Assembly: GCF_028476545.1 (NCBI RefSeq)
Contig: NW_026731819.1
Coordinates: 62,001 to 126,000, forward strand
DNA from: Physella acuta
Lineage: Eukaryota > Mollusca > Gastropoda > Physidae
Length of the DNA stretch: 64,000 nt
Direction of reading: 5' to 3'
Both the position numbers and the translations under genes were made by a program. Shown one piece after another: positions 27,501-40,700 of the stretch (position 1 is its first letter; each line of letters starts with the position of its first letter). Under the pieces are notes generated by a model that worked only from the letters and a program-made list of their open reading frames with translations, searched no databases and was not told the origin of the DNA.

Positions 27501-30500
27501 TTTATATTTAAAAAACAAAAATTCTTTACAAATCAGTCCTTTACCTGCTTTACATGAGGTTCCTGTGTATAGCTACTACTTGTGGATACACACATTTATA
27601 TTTAAAAAAATAAATCTTTACAATACAAATCAGTCCTTTACCTTCTTTATATGAGGTTCCTGTGTATAGCCACTACTTGTGGACGCACCATTTAAAAAAG
27701 GTTGAACACCATTGAGGCTGCCAGGGAGTTTTGTCTTCCTACCATTGGAGGGTGCTGGACTCTCTGCTGTGATGGGATCTGGGGTGGACGAGGATGGTGT
27801 GGTGTTGCTGCAGGCCCTGAGTACCATGGTGGAGTGTTGGTTGAAGCGTCTGATCATTGATTGGTTGGCTGTGTTATTGCTGGCTCTGGTGTCGTCCACT
27901 ATCCCTCTGTATTCCTTAAAATAGAGCAATATGTTGTTAGGTTTTGTTCCATGTAAAATAAAATAATTTAACTTTTTAAAAAATCTTAAAATAACTTGCT
28001 GCTAGATTTCTTTCCAAAAATTAAATATTTAACTTTTAAAAAATTTTTAAAATAATAGAACATACTTCTAGGTTTCTTTTCATGTAAAATTTAACTTGAA
28101 AAACTTTAAATAAAATAACATGTTGCTAGATTTCTTTGTATGTAAAGTAAAACAATTTTGAAACTTAAAACTGAGAATAAAATAAATATGTCAGATTTCT
28201 TTTCATGTAAATTAACCATAATTAAAAACTAAATATTCAAAATGGCTTTGTATTATAAAAATAAAAAAATAAATACAAATCAATATTCATGTGATTATTT
28301 TAACAATTCAAGAAATGACTAGAAAACTGTCAACCCAATAAACAATAAAATACATGAAAACATCCACAGAATGTGATACACAAACCACCAGCTTTCATTG
28401 TGGTTCTTATAAAATCTAATTGATAAAAAAACTATACTATCTTCCTACCTCATCCACTTCCTGATCTTTAATCTGTGTCAAATCAACCAATGGATCATTC
28501 ACATTCTTACTTATTTCTTCTTTCATAACTGATGTTGAAAATAGAATAAAACATAGCTAAATTTATGAGAATCAATCAACTTAAAAAAGAAAAATTCTAC
28601 CTTCAAACTCACCAAAAAAGAATAAAATTTTGAAGATTTTTAAATTTAGTAAAAAAAAAATATTTAAACATTTTGTTAATTTGAAATGTGAAACTTGTAA
28701 AAACCCACTTAATAAAAAATTACCTGAATTCAATTAAATTTTAAAAAAAATTAAGATTATTTAAAATAATCTTTAAAAATAAAATAATTATTATAACTGA
28801 AGAAGCAGATATATTTTTATGTTTAAAGCTCACCTTCTTCATCATTTTTGGCACATTCAGTAAAAATATCTTTAGATGCAAGGGCCTGACGATCTCTATG
28901 AAAATAATGAGATTGAAAGAAACGGGTCCAAAACTCAGACTCACTCACAGAATGGGGAACTGCTTCAGCGTGTTTCTTTTTCACTAATAAAATTAGAATA
29001 GAGTCTTGTATATAATTAAACTGTGCAGAGTGAAGTATAATTATAAAAACAGCACGTTTAGCAAACAGTAACCAAAATACTAGAAATTTTTTTAGATGAT
29101 TTAAAATAAATTAAAAATGAACAAACTTTAATGTCCTTCAAAATATAAACACTACAAGCCTTAGCAATAGGCATTTGAAAAAATTCTTTAAAATAAGACT
29201 GCTCAATTAAACATGTACAACTAAATTTTTTTAAAATAAAAGGCACACTTTTACCCTTGCTCAGCTTAAATATACCACTTACCCATTGGGTATGTTTTAA
29301 AAATAGACTGAATTATGTCAGCTGTAAGATTGTATTTAAGACCATTAGCACCATCCGTTTGTGGTTTGATATCAGCCTAAAGGGAATAAAACATTTACTA
29401 CAGTTATCATCACCAAAAGACTTAAAACCCTACAGCCTATATATAAAAACAACAATAATATACATACCAAGAAAGCAGGGGAAACCCCAACATTCTGACC
29501 TGCTGATGATTTACTAGATGATGATGATGATGATGTTGATAATAACTGGAAATAAAAAAAAAATTTTTAGAAGGTGGAAGCTAATGCCATAATTCAACAA
29601 TTAAGCCTCATTGTCTGTGATGCCTTGATATCATAATAACATTTTATAAGCTACTAAATTATTATAAAAACTGTTACTTGTGTCCCTGGTCATATTTAAT
29701 GTAAAAATATTTTTTCCAAACAATATCTTAGTTACTAATCATGGTTTTGATAAAAACACCAGTAAAAAACAATACTGTGCATAGAGTTTAATTTAGCTGA
29801 AGGGTTAAGATTATGATAGTACACAAAATTGCTAAGGCACATCAAGTAATGTACAACAAAACAATCCACTTGGTACCTCGAGTTATTCTGAGCTATAGTT
29901 AAAGATGAATTGATCTAAAAGATAAACTATCATTATACTATAATTTTTGGTACTATTCCTTATATTCCAGGATTGGTACAATTCTGTAACATTTTTCTCT
30001 ATTGGAATCAATGCTAAAAATACATTAAAACTGAATGAACAACTTAATATCAGCTGGAGGTGTTATGCCACTCATCCTGTCATGGTAAGTCAAATATTTG
30101 AATTTAAGAAGTATCCAGATTATATATATATATCTATATATCTATATATATGTATATATCTATATATCTATCTATATATATATATGTATATATCTATCTA
30201 TCTATATATATATATATATGTATATATCTATCTATATATATATCTATATATATATATATCTATCTATATATATATCTATCTATATCTATATATATATATA
30301 TAAAGCCCAATCTGGTCTTTGAATTCGATATGAATTTTCTATCAAAAAACTTATGTGAAATAAACAAAATGGCTGCCTAAAACTTACATGTGATCTTGAG
30401 GCCCAGAACTCTTCAGGGGAGATAACTCCACTTACAACTAAGTCTTTATATAGCTGATAAGATTCTGGATCTTGCTGAAGGATTCTACAAGACAAAGAAA

Positions 30501-33132
30501 TGGCATTATAAAGAGTTTTATTTGAAGGCTGTAAAGGTGTTAATGTATTAAAAAATAGCTGAGACAGAACAGTTCAACCACACCATTAAACAAGAAACTA
30601 CTTCTGTCAAAATCACCATCTTCCATTGACCACAGCAGCACAGATTCAACTGGACTTTAAATATCTGTCAAACGCCCCATCTTCCATCGACTTACAAAGC
30701 AGCACAAATTTACCTAGACCCTAAAACTATTTCTGTCAAAAACACTATCTCAGCATTTTAGGACATATGACAACAATACATCACAAGATAGATGAAGTGG
30801 AGATAATCTCTTTCATTACTGACTGCACATAAAAGTATGGTGGGACACTTAGGATACCCAGCTACCTTGATTTTATGTGAAATACGTATCCATCAGGGCT
30901 GGGTGGATTCAAGAACAGCCAGAAACATAACAATATGTGGTAAACAATTGTACGCCATAACAACTGATAACACCAATTAATTTAAACTATTAGTAGGTCC
31001 TAAACACAACATATGGCACACATTGATTGAAACTTGACATAATGATTTTAAATAATTAGTAGGCTATTATGAAAACGTCAAAAATAATTGATTGAAACCT
31101 GATCGACTGCAAAGTATTAGAATACATGAAAACAACATCAGACAAAAATGGTATGTGTCTATATAGACTGCTAAAAATGAATTAACATATATAAAAACAC
31201 ATGAGATATAAATTGATTGAAACTAGAGAGACTACTTTTACAAAATGACTAAGTATGATAGCCAAACACAACATTACACCAAAATAGTGTGAGACTTGAA
31301 TACTCCTAAGATATAGTATGTATGAAAATACCAGGGAAAATTAGTACAAGACTATATGAACAGCTAACAATGAATTATATTAAATGACAACAAACACACA
31401 ACATTGGGCAATACCTGTTCTTCTCCTCCAGCTCTGAGCTGATCTTCCTCTTGAACCTGGGCAAAAGCTGTTGTAGCAGCTCCTTCACAGACTCCCTGTC
31501 CTGCAACTGTACCTGCCGTCCCTTGGGGTTATTGAAGAGGAATGTGTTTGCACTGCCGTCATTGAGGATAACCTGGAGCTGCACCTTCTCCTTTGTTTCA
31601 GGTGAGATTTTCTGCGCTGAAATGTAAGGATAAGTCACAGATATATTCAGGTGAGATTTTCTGAGCTGAAATGTAAGGATAAGTCACAGATATATTTATA
31701 ACTTCATCATTTAAATTGCTATAAAATAGTGACTAGTTTTTTTAGTTGGTTAATATTTTTTTCAAACAAAATTAAAAAGAACTTCTTAAAAATGATTTCA
31801 ATCAAACAATCTATTATGAAATGCTTAAAAGTGCTCAATAATTGTTTTAAAATTCCATTGTACAGTATATTTTAAGGGGATATGTGCGGAAAAAAATCAC
31901 AAAATTTCTTCTTTTTCGTCATGATGGGTTTCTTGCACTTTTGGATACTTTGTCCATTTTTGTATAAAGAAAATAATAACTTTAAAGAGAAAAAATTATT
32001 TTATGTGTTTGAATTACGATTTTTATGACCCTATTAATTAAAAAATAATCAATTTTTCCCAATCTTACAAGCTCTCTATGAAAAGTTTTATATCCGTCAT
32101 TATATTGTATTTGACATCATTGGAAAGCTGGATTTCTCATGTATCTAATAAACTTAATTTCCTACATCTCGGAAACACCCAAAGCTTACAATCGGCTTTG
32201 TAGTTTACACAGATATGGTACTTTCCTGACCTAGTTTTCGTTACTTTTGGCTGTTTTTCTCAGTTCGCATGTTTTTAACACTAAAAAGCCTACTACTTTT
32301 TTATTTATTAAACAATGCCAACCATATTTTCAGAAGTTGTTCTTCGTGCAAAAATACAACTTTTGTCATGAGGGAATTGTGATTGCTTTCATAGAAAAAA
32401 AGTATTTGGTAATTAATATGCACATTTTGAAACTTTTGAATTCTAAAAAGGGCACGATTTTTTAGACCTTGTAAAACTCTTACCAGTATTTATTTCAAAA
32501 AGTTGTCGTGACAAAAGTTTTAATATATACTGAAATATAAGCAGTTTAAATTTGATTGCTATAGGCGCATAAATAAAAAAGCCTTAGTATTTTTAAAAGT
32601 ACCGAAAAATTCAAAATGGCGGAGGTTTTTTGGGTTTCCATGACAACCAAAATTGTTTTCGACCTTTTTTTTTGCTGTTTAAAGCTTACTTTTATATGCC
32701 AAATATGATAAAAGTATTTAAAAGGCTTTAGATCTTAAACTGTAAAAAATAGAAAAAAACATAGCATATCCCCTTAATGTACTATGCCCTATTCTTTGTT
32801 ATTTTAAATGTAAATGCAAATTCAAAAGAAAATTGTAAAAAGCAATTGCATCTGAAACAATACAAATTTAATGTGGTCACAAACTACATTTACTATCTGT
32901 ATACAATACATGTAATATATAATGAATACATTTTGTAACAAATATAGGCCTACAAAAACTAAATTGTTCAAAACTTACTTTTAATATCTGCATACATGTA
33001 GCTTATATTGAACACATTTTTAGATTCAAGCATCCATGCCATCCTTTCCCCCATCATATACAAAGTTCCATCTGTTTTTTTATTTTTGACATTTTTCACT
33101 ATCAACAACACTTCTTCTGAAGACTTGGACAT
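24573..33132 (-). CDS. GTF2H1: GTF2H1 homologue, TFIIH core subunit p62
   Basis: Fourteen coding exons: 33132-32979, 31616-31415, 30484-30388, 29545-29468, 29376-29283, 28983-28834, 28528-28449, 27914-27642, 26809-26739, 26257-26104, 25844-25754, 25524-25409, 25125-25033 and 24656-24573. They give 1737 nt, 578 residues (human 548). The N-terminus ([27 protein letters not shown]) is the p62 PH domain. BSD1 is around residues 125-150 ([20 protein letters not shown]) and BSD2 around 220-242 ([19 protein letters not shown]). [27 protein letters not shown] and [17 protein letters not shown] are conserved C-terminal blocks. p62 is a structural subunit of TFIIH in transcription initiation and nucleotide excision repair. 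All introns are GT-AG except intron 9, which is GC-AG (AAG/GCAAGT). Exons 2, 8 and 10 carry tandem copies of their own edges. Confidence 0.97.
26239..26700 (-). repeat. 78-bp array of GTF2H1 exon 10 acceptor copies
   Basis: The true exon 10 start (about 26239-26257) and five extra copies at about 26318, 26391, 26469, 26549 and 26623 share the minus-strand core AATATTAGGTTAACACATA then TGGATC. Each extra copy keeps the intronic tract, the AG and about 18 bases of exon. Confidence 0.95.
27257..27690 (-). repeat. 93-bp array of GTF2H1 exon 8 donor copies
   Basis: The true exon 8 end (27642) lies in the rightmost of five copies; extra copies start at about 27257, 27346, 27442 and 27534. Each repeats the last 45-50 exon bases (CTTGTGGATGCAC, ATATGAGG on plus) plus an intact GT donor (AG/GTAA). 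Copies are more diverged towards the left. Confidence 0.93.
30119..30302. repeat. (TATATC/TA)n microsatellite
   Basis: About 180 bp of mixed TATATATC and TATC repeats in GTF2H1 intron 3. Confidence 0.95.
30785..30905 (-). mobile_element. tRNA-derived SINE (family A), decayed
   Basis: AGATGAAGTGGAGATAATCT, ACCCAGCTACCTTG and CATCAGGGCTGGGTGGATTC align with the family body, but blocks are missing. Confidence 0.5.
31597..31694. repeat. 49-bp duplication spanning GTF2H1 exon 2 acceptor
   Basis: Two copies (31597-31645 and 31646-31694) of TTCAGGTGAGATTTTCTGC... differ at about one base (GCGC versus GAGC). The first contains the true exon start (31616); the second is a complete decoy with acceptor and about 20 exon bases. 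Confidence 0.95.
31876..32773. mobile_element. TTAA-flanked DNA transposon, non-autonomous, about 0.9 kb
   Basis: Begins GGGGATATGTGC and ends AGCATATCCCC. The 9-base ends are perfect inverted repeats and are flanked by TTAA (31872-31875, 32774-32777). TTAA targets belong to piggyBac and Kolobok; the GGGG termini do not look like piggyBac's CCC, so Kolobok is slightly favoured. Inside is AT-rich sequence without a transposase frame. Lies in GTF2H1 intron 1. Confidence 0.75.
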
Positions 33133-34707
33133 TATAATGAATGTGTGGGGTTCTATTTAAGTTGAACTTGTCAGTAATTAAAAAGTTCATGCACATTAAT
33201 GTAAATAACACATTATTTTTTAATATGATGACTGCACTAACATGTTGATTTAAAATAGTTTTTGTAAACAAAACTGAGGTAGATAGTCAAACTGTTCCAA
33301 TAAAAAATATGTTCACATTAACTTTGCTTGATGAGAATTGAACAAGCCATTGTCATTGAGCTGCTTGAGAGTACTGCTGTCAAATCTGAGAATAATAATA
33401 GAAAAAATTAAAATAGGCCTAAATATTTGCATTTTAACAGTCTCTAGAAGCTAGATATAGATCTAGATGTTATTCTAGATTCTAGTCAAAGCCTAAAAAA
33501 TTAGATTCTTGTGTTACTGTACTGTACATGACAGGTAAGTTAAATTTAAAATTTGCATGTTTCATATTACATTATTAATCATAAGCTCAACATTTTAATT
33601 AATAATTTAGTTTTAAAGGCTAAAGCTTACAAAATACAAAATGCATAGTCCATACGAATAATGGATCTAAGCTTCACAAACATAACACATAGGCCTATAG
33701 TATAGATTTCTCGCAGTCTTCAATTTGTTTACTGACAGACGATCGTCACACTGGCTGCAGCTAGAATCTAAGGGCTTGAGTAGTCATAATCTATATATAT
33801 AATTTTCTTCTGGGAGACGTTAGAAAACAAGTTGCAAACTGCGCCTTGCAGTCCCCTCTCTTCCTCTCTATCGCTACCACCCCCACCCCTCCTCCACATG
33901 GTCTGGTGAGCGGTGTTCACTCTAAATGTTTACATTCGTATAGCCGGGTTTAGTGACGGCTATTAGGGGCAGATAATTTAGTTTGAAACGATTTTAAACT
34001 TAGAGGAGGCAACTAAGAGGAGGCTGCTTTCACGGGGGGGGGGGGGGGTATAGGGTAGGGGTTGAGGGAAAGGGGGGGTAGTGTTTTAAAGCAAATATTT
34101 TCGGTGGCAGCATTGGTACTGTCAAATTCACAATTTATGAATTACTGAAAAGTAGAAAATAAAACCACGAAATAGCGGCGTACGATACGCCGCGGGTCGG
34201 CTCGTTATTTTATAATACAGCAGACACTGCGACAGCCAGTCAGTAGAAAAATTTCTGACCGATAAGAAAGAATAAAAAAATATTTGCAATTTGAGTAAAC
34301 ATTTAGAATCTAGATCTAGATTTAATTTGCTTATGATTATGTTATAACAGCAGTATGTATCATACTTCTAGTAAATGATTGTAGCAAAACAACAGACAAA
34401 AACACATGCAAGTTTTATAAAAAAAAAGCTCAAGTTGGTGAATGTATGGAGTGGACAGTACGTCGGCTATGATGCGTCTTGTTTCGTTTTATTTAATTTT
34501 TGTTTTTATTATTAAAGCGTTGTTTCCGGATTTACGACTTTCAAAACCTTCACTTCCTTCACAACCTCAGTATCTAAGGAAGCAGAGATAAAACCATCAT
34601 CAGTGAATAATTAATGTTTAGTTCTCAGTCCTAGAATGATTTTATTTACTTTTTCAAAGATTACTTAGAACTCATATAGCATAAAATATAAAACACAATA
34701 ACTGAAA
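33133..34707. promoter_or_regulatory. Probable divergent promoter region, GTF2H1 / pitchfork
   Basis: The two start codons are head to head about 1.6 kb apart. TCTAGA/AGATCT clusters occur at about 33440-33485 and 34300-34322. CpG-containing tracts lie at 33940-34210 and TTTCCGGATTTACG/CACTTCC at 34520-34560. A G16 run lies at 34036. Which element drives which gene cannot be read from sequence. Confidence 0.4.
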
Positions 34708-37700
34708 ATGGAAGGCAATGGTAGAGTACAAAACTTTATTTATTTTTAAGTAGAAAGTAGAAATGGGATATTTTAATTATTAATTATTTATTAATATTTG
34801 TAGGCCTTTTTAAAAGGCTTTTTTACTAAAAATAATTAATTAATAAAAAAATATTAATAAATAATATTATTACATTATTTGGACCTATTTTAATAATTTA
34901 TTATTTTACATTGTAGACAATTTTAGGCCATTTTCTTATTTTATTAATTTAATAAAAATTTAAATATTAGCCCTAATCTATTCAAATCTATTGGTATTTT
35001 AATTATTTTTATATAATAATATGAATTATAGCCTTATACATTATAGGCCTAATAATTAGGCCTTAATAAAAAATATAATTGCCTATTGATTATATCCAAG
35101 ATTCTAAGAACTTAAATGGCAATATCTTCAGCAATCCCTTAATTCTTCTATAAATTATTTTGAGATTCTGTTTTTGAAGCTGGTATTTTTTATTTATCTC
35201 TTAAGCAAAGATATGAGGAATCAGTGTCAGAACTTCAATTTGTAGTAATATGTATATGTGGAAGAGAAACAGTTATGGTATTTGCCTTATTAATGCTTTT
35301 GTTTGTAAAAAAATAGGTACCGGTACTGTGTGATGGATTGCCTAACTTTAAACTACCAGTTTGCAACTCGATGCAAGCTAAATCACAACTACAATTAACA
35401 AATTAATAATATCATAAATCAATAATAAATGTTAAAATACAAGAAAGGTAATAATCCCCCCCCCCCCCCACATTGAAAAAGGTGCCGGTAAGTCATACTG
35501 GTGCGTACCGTCCCAAAAAAAGCACTGAGCCTGATAAAATACAACTAATGGCTTTAAAAGTTGCAGTTCACAGTTTAGTTGCAAATAAGAACATTGGTAC
35601 AGGGGCCGCAGCACCTAAATTAAACTCCCTAAGCCCTACCCAATTAGTTGATTAAGTAACCTCAATAAAAAAAGGTTTTTATGCACCACTTTTTTTTTGT
35701 ACAATTTATGAAGGTTTACTTAAAACAAACAGTTTACACATAAACTAAAATAAATTCAAGGCACTATATAAATGAATTAAAAAATGTACGATTAACACTT
35801 GACTCTTGTGTGTTTTAACAGCTAAAAACACTGTTGCCTTCATGACAACCAAGAACAGGGAGATGTTCCCAACAAGCATGGCCCAGGACAGATTTGGCAA
35901 CGAGATGTCACTTGTCATTGGCAACCCTAATGTTGGCCCAGGCTGTTATGAAAACGAAGAAGTAAGAAATTGTGTTGCCAAGTTGTAATGTGTTTTCTTT
36001 TTCTTTTCCGAAAACCTGGTTTCAACTCATTCAAGGCTTATTGTCAGTTTCATCTAAATATTTCAATGCTTGCTTTTTTCAAAAACCCTTCTTAAGTTCA
36101 ATATGGTGTATGCAAGTCTTAATGCTTATTATTATTTCTATGGTACTTGATTTCTATGGGATGGTGTAGCTGGGTGGTAAAGTGCACAATAACTAACCTG
36201 AAAGTCTTGAGTTCGGATCAATATCTGGAGTCTACAGGATGTTCCTGTATTGGAATAGTACCTGCCGTGTGTTAGGGACAGTAAAGACAATTGGGCATAG
36301 AACTGATAACACTATCCTATTTATATGCCAAACAGGTGAACTGTACTTCATCTGTAATAGCAAAAAAGCAAACACTAAACTATTATTTGAAAAATGAGAT
36401 AAGGCCTGCAAGCCTTAAGCTAATTCTGACTACTATGCCAAACTGGTAAATGTTAGAAATAAAAAACCCAGATATAGCTGTACTGCTGTACAAAATAATG
36501 AGAGTGTATTTGATTTTGGTGAGGAAAAGTTGATATATACACCTTAATGTGCATGTACAGGGTTAATGGATCGACTCTTCTAATGATGTACAGATTTCTC
36601 CAGTGGGAATATATATAACTATAACACATCTGATACAGTTCAAATTTCAATGTTTATTTAATATATGTACTATCAATCTTATTTCTAATCTTAAATCAGC
36701 TGTCCTACACATTATTCCTATTTTTTGACGGACCTTAACTTCCTATTACTTCCACCATTAACTCCTCAGCTATAACCTAGCTAATCTATTCTCCAAACTC
36801 CAACTCATTGACTATCTTCTAACAATATCTATGTCCAACTGCTTACTACACATTTCAATTATCAGTAGACTGTCAAACATGGCCAGTCAGTTTTTTCTTA
36901 ATTAGTCAGGCAATTCTGTTTGTTTTGCTTGACCCATGTCACCTATGGTCTAATTGACCAACACTCTTCTTTCTTTGACCTATTTTTTAATATTGCCCAA
37001 CCTGCATCATCACATAGATCAAATTTGATTTCCTTCCTCTCTAAAGAAAACCAACATGTATCACATAGATCAAATTTGATTTCCTTCCTCTCTAAAGAAA
37101 ACCAACATGTATCACATAGATCAAATTTGATTTCCTTCCTCTCTAAAGAAAACCAACATGTATCACATAGATCAAATTTGATTTCCTTCCTCTCTAAAGA
37201 AAACCAACATTTATCACATAGATCAAACTTGATTTCCTTCCTCTCTGAAGAAAATGTATCACATAGATCAAACTTGATTTCCTTCCTCTCTAAAGAAAAC
37301 CAACATGTATCACATAGATCAAATTTGATTTCCTTCCTCTCTAAAGAAAACCAACATGTATCACATAGATCAAATTTGATTTCCTTCCTCTCTAAAGAAA
37401 ACCAACATGTATCACATAGATCAAACTTGATTTCCTTCCTCTCTAAAGAAAACCAACATGTATCACATAGATCAAACTTGATTTCCTTCCTCTCTGAAGA
37501 AAATGTATCACATAGATCAAACTTGATTTCCTTCCTCTCTAAAGAAAACCAACATGTATCACATAGATCAAACTTGATTTCCTTCCTCTCTGAAGAAAAT
37601 GTATCACATAGATCAAACTTGATTTCCTTCCTCTCTAAAGAAAACCAACATGTATCACATAGATCAAACTTGATTTCCTTCCTCTCTGAAGAAAATGTAT

Positions 37701-40700
37701 CACATAGATCAAACTTGATTTCCTTCCTCTCTAAAGAAAACCAACATGTATCATTTAGTCAAGACGAAACTTGTGAGTACAAAGGGATACACACTGGGTG
37801 CCAGAACAGGACCAAGATTGCTCAAAATTTATCAGGTAATTCCCATTTGGGTTATTATTTTTAGGTAGGTCTAATGTATTTTTTCAGGTAATTCCAATCA
37901 TGTTTGTTTTGTTTCATATTTAGGCCATGTCTAATTCAAATTTCTAGTTTTGTTTCATGTTTACAACGTAACTCACATAATTTGGGTTTGGGTCATGTTG
38001 CAACTCAATTTAATTAATTGAACACAAAACTGTTTTGATCACAACCAAAGCCAGGAGTTCTGATTATTGCCACTTTGTATCGTCTTATGATTGCCACGTT
38101 GTATCATCTTATTGCCACTTTGTATCATCACATGCTTGTCACTTTGTATCATCATATGATTTTCCTTTTGTATCATCTTATAATTGCCACTTTGTACCAT
38201 CTTATGATTGCCATTTTATATCATCATATGATTGCCACTTTATATCATCATATGATTGCCACATTGTATCATGTTATGATAGCCACTTTGTATCATGATT
38301 GCCACTTTGTATCATCCTATGATTGCCACTTAGTATCATCTTATGATAGCCACTTTATATCATGATTGCCAACACCATTCCTTGCTTTTGTTCTGGCTTC
38401 TAAAGTCTTAAGAAAGAGAGGGTGGGTGATGGCTGGGCTGGAGTTGGAAAATATTTAAAATAATGGATGGATAAAAAAGAATAAATATGATACTGAAAAC
38501 TCCAACAGGAAAACAATATTTTTAAAAGCTTCATTTATCAGAGTGCTAAATAAAAAGTAATATATTTTTAATATTTGAAACAAAAAAAAAAGCTTCATGG
38601 GAAAAAACTTATGTTATAGATTTGCTAGTTATGTCCCTTTGAGCAGCTTTTAGCAGAATAAAGTCTAATAATGTTATTGATTTTATTATTTTTTCCCTCT
38701 CTAGGACAAAACGCCATCACCAGCTGAGTACCAGCAGCACACAACTGATCCTATTGTTGCTGAAAAGGATAAAAAGCCTTTCAAAGTCGGGGCAGAGAGG
38801 TTTCCTGTTTATAAAAGGGATTTAGTAGATGTAGTGCCGGGGTGAGTTAAAAAAAAAAATGTGCGTGTGAGACAAGAAAAGATAATCAACATGAATCTGA
38901 GTATTGATTTTTTTCCTGAAAACAAAGGCTAGAAAACTGCTTACCTCTTAATTCATAACATGTGAAATTGGTTGGTTTAATTACATTAGACTATATTGAT
39001 AACGAAATCACTCATGTTTTCTGTTAACAGCAGAGTTTAATTAAATAAAAATAAATTGAAATCAACATGTCCAGATTTCATCAGCCCTGAGCAATTTAGT
39101 AAATTATTAAATTTTAACTGCATTGATTTAGCTATCCCTGAGTCTACATAGGTCAGATGGGTACCTAACTCATGTTAGAGAAAGTAAAGGCAGCTAGGCA
39201 TAATGTTAACTACACTCTCCTTTCATATGTCAAGGTCACAGAAACAGGTGAACTCTACTTCACTTGCCACAGTGACTGTCAGGTTTTAAAGGGAATTTTA
39301 CTTTTACTTTTATTATTTTCAATTTCAAACAGTAAGATTAAAAAGATAAAACCCATCTTTATTAAACCCAGTTCATGTTTTTTTCCAGAGCAGGAACCTA
39401 TGAAGTGAACACACCAATCAACAGAAAAGTAGAATGGCACCAATCCTTTGGCAGTGCGCCAATCATGCTACCCACCATAACACATAAAAGCACCATAGAG
39501 AGAAACACAGATAAAGTGAGTGCCAGAATTTTTCCAAATTCCATGCTCATTTTAATTTAGCTTCAATAACTAATTAAATACTTTAAATACAATGCTTTGA
39601 TAAAATACTTTAAATACAATGCTTTGATAATTTTTAAATCAACTTCAGTATTTGAACTGAAAATTATTATCTCTGGTATTATTCTCTGATATATTTGTGA
39701 AAGATTTGTCTGTGTATTTTTACCTCATTCAAGTAAGTTAGTATGATATACAGCAGCTATGTGCTGTGTTAATGCTAATGTGAAGATGATTAAGAACATG
39801 CAGTAACCATTGCATGTCAGATATGGCTACAGGACCCCCCCCCCGTTTTAATCCCCTGGAGCAATTACCCCCCACCCCCCTGGTTAATTACCCACTCCCC
39901 CCCATCCACCGATAGAATCCTGATTCTAACTCTAACCCTAGCCCTAACCCTAGACTAGACCAGACTCAAACCCTAGCTCTAACCCTAGCTGAACCTTAAG
40001 CTATGACCGGGGGGTAATGTCCTACTGGGCAGGGGGTAATTACTCCGGGGGGGGGGGGGGGAATTGATGGGGGGGGGGGGAATGCCCTGTTCCCATCAGA
40101 TATAAAGGTAGAAGTTTTGTAATAAGAGACCAGTGTAGTTAGACAGGACCTGAGATCTCATCTTAAAACTGACTCTGTTTCTGTAGGTTATAGATGTTGA
40201 ATAATTCCATAAGAATTATATGTTTAGTACCACAATAGTGTGGTCAAGTGGTAGAGCACATGACAATGAAACTGTTGAGTTGGGTTCCAGGGATTGTGTC
40301 AGTAGGATGTACCTGAGTCCACTCAGCTCTTATGGGTACCTGACTTGAGTTGGGGAAAACGAAGGTGCTTGGGTATAGTAATCACAACATTATCCTTTCA
40401 TGTGCTGGTCAGGGAAACTTGTGAACTTCGTCTGAACTTTTCAACTACCAGTTCTGACATTGGAGACTACTTTTTTCATATAAATTTATTTGATGACTAT
40501 TTTAGTTCATTCAGTGAGCAGAATTAATACATCAACAGCTGTCTGTTATGTGTCATAAATGAATGAAACTCAATTATATTATTATATGGTCTTTATGTGA
40601 ATTATTCTTATATGAATGTAACAAATAGCCTGTATAAAAAAGTAATATTCACATTTAAAAAAAATAATTTTGCATCCAATTTTTCTTAAACCTGTGTTGC

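Noticed and set aside
36920-37864. 314-codon frame as a new repetitive protein gene
   Set aside because: It lies in an intron, the open frame follows from stop-free units of 51 and 45 bp, and there is no family or splice support. Kept as a finding only.
39920-39990. Chromosome end
   Set aside because: Telomere-like repeats are short, degenerate and internal, flanked on both sides by ordinary gene and intron sequence.
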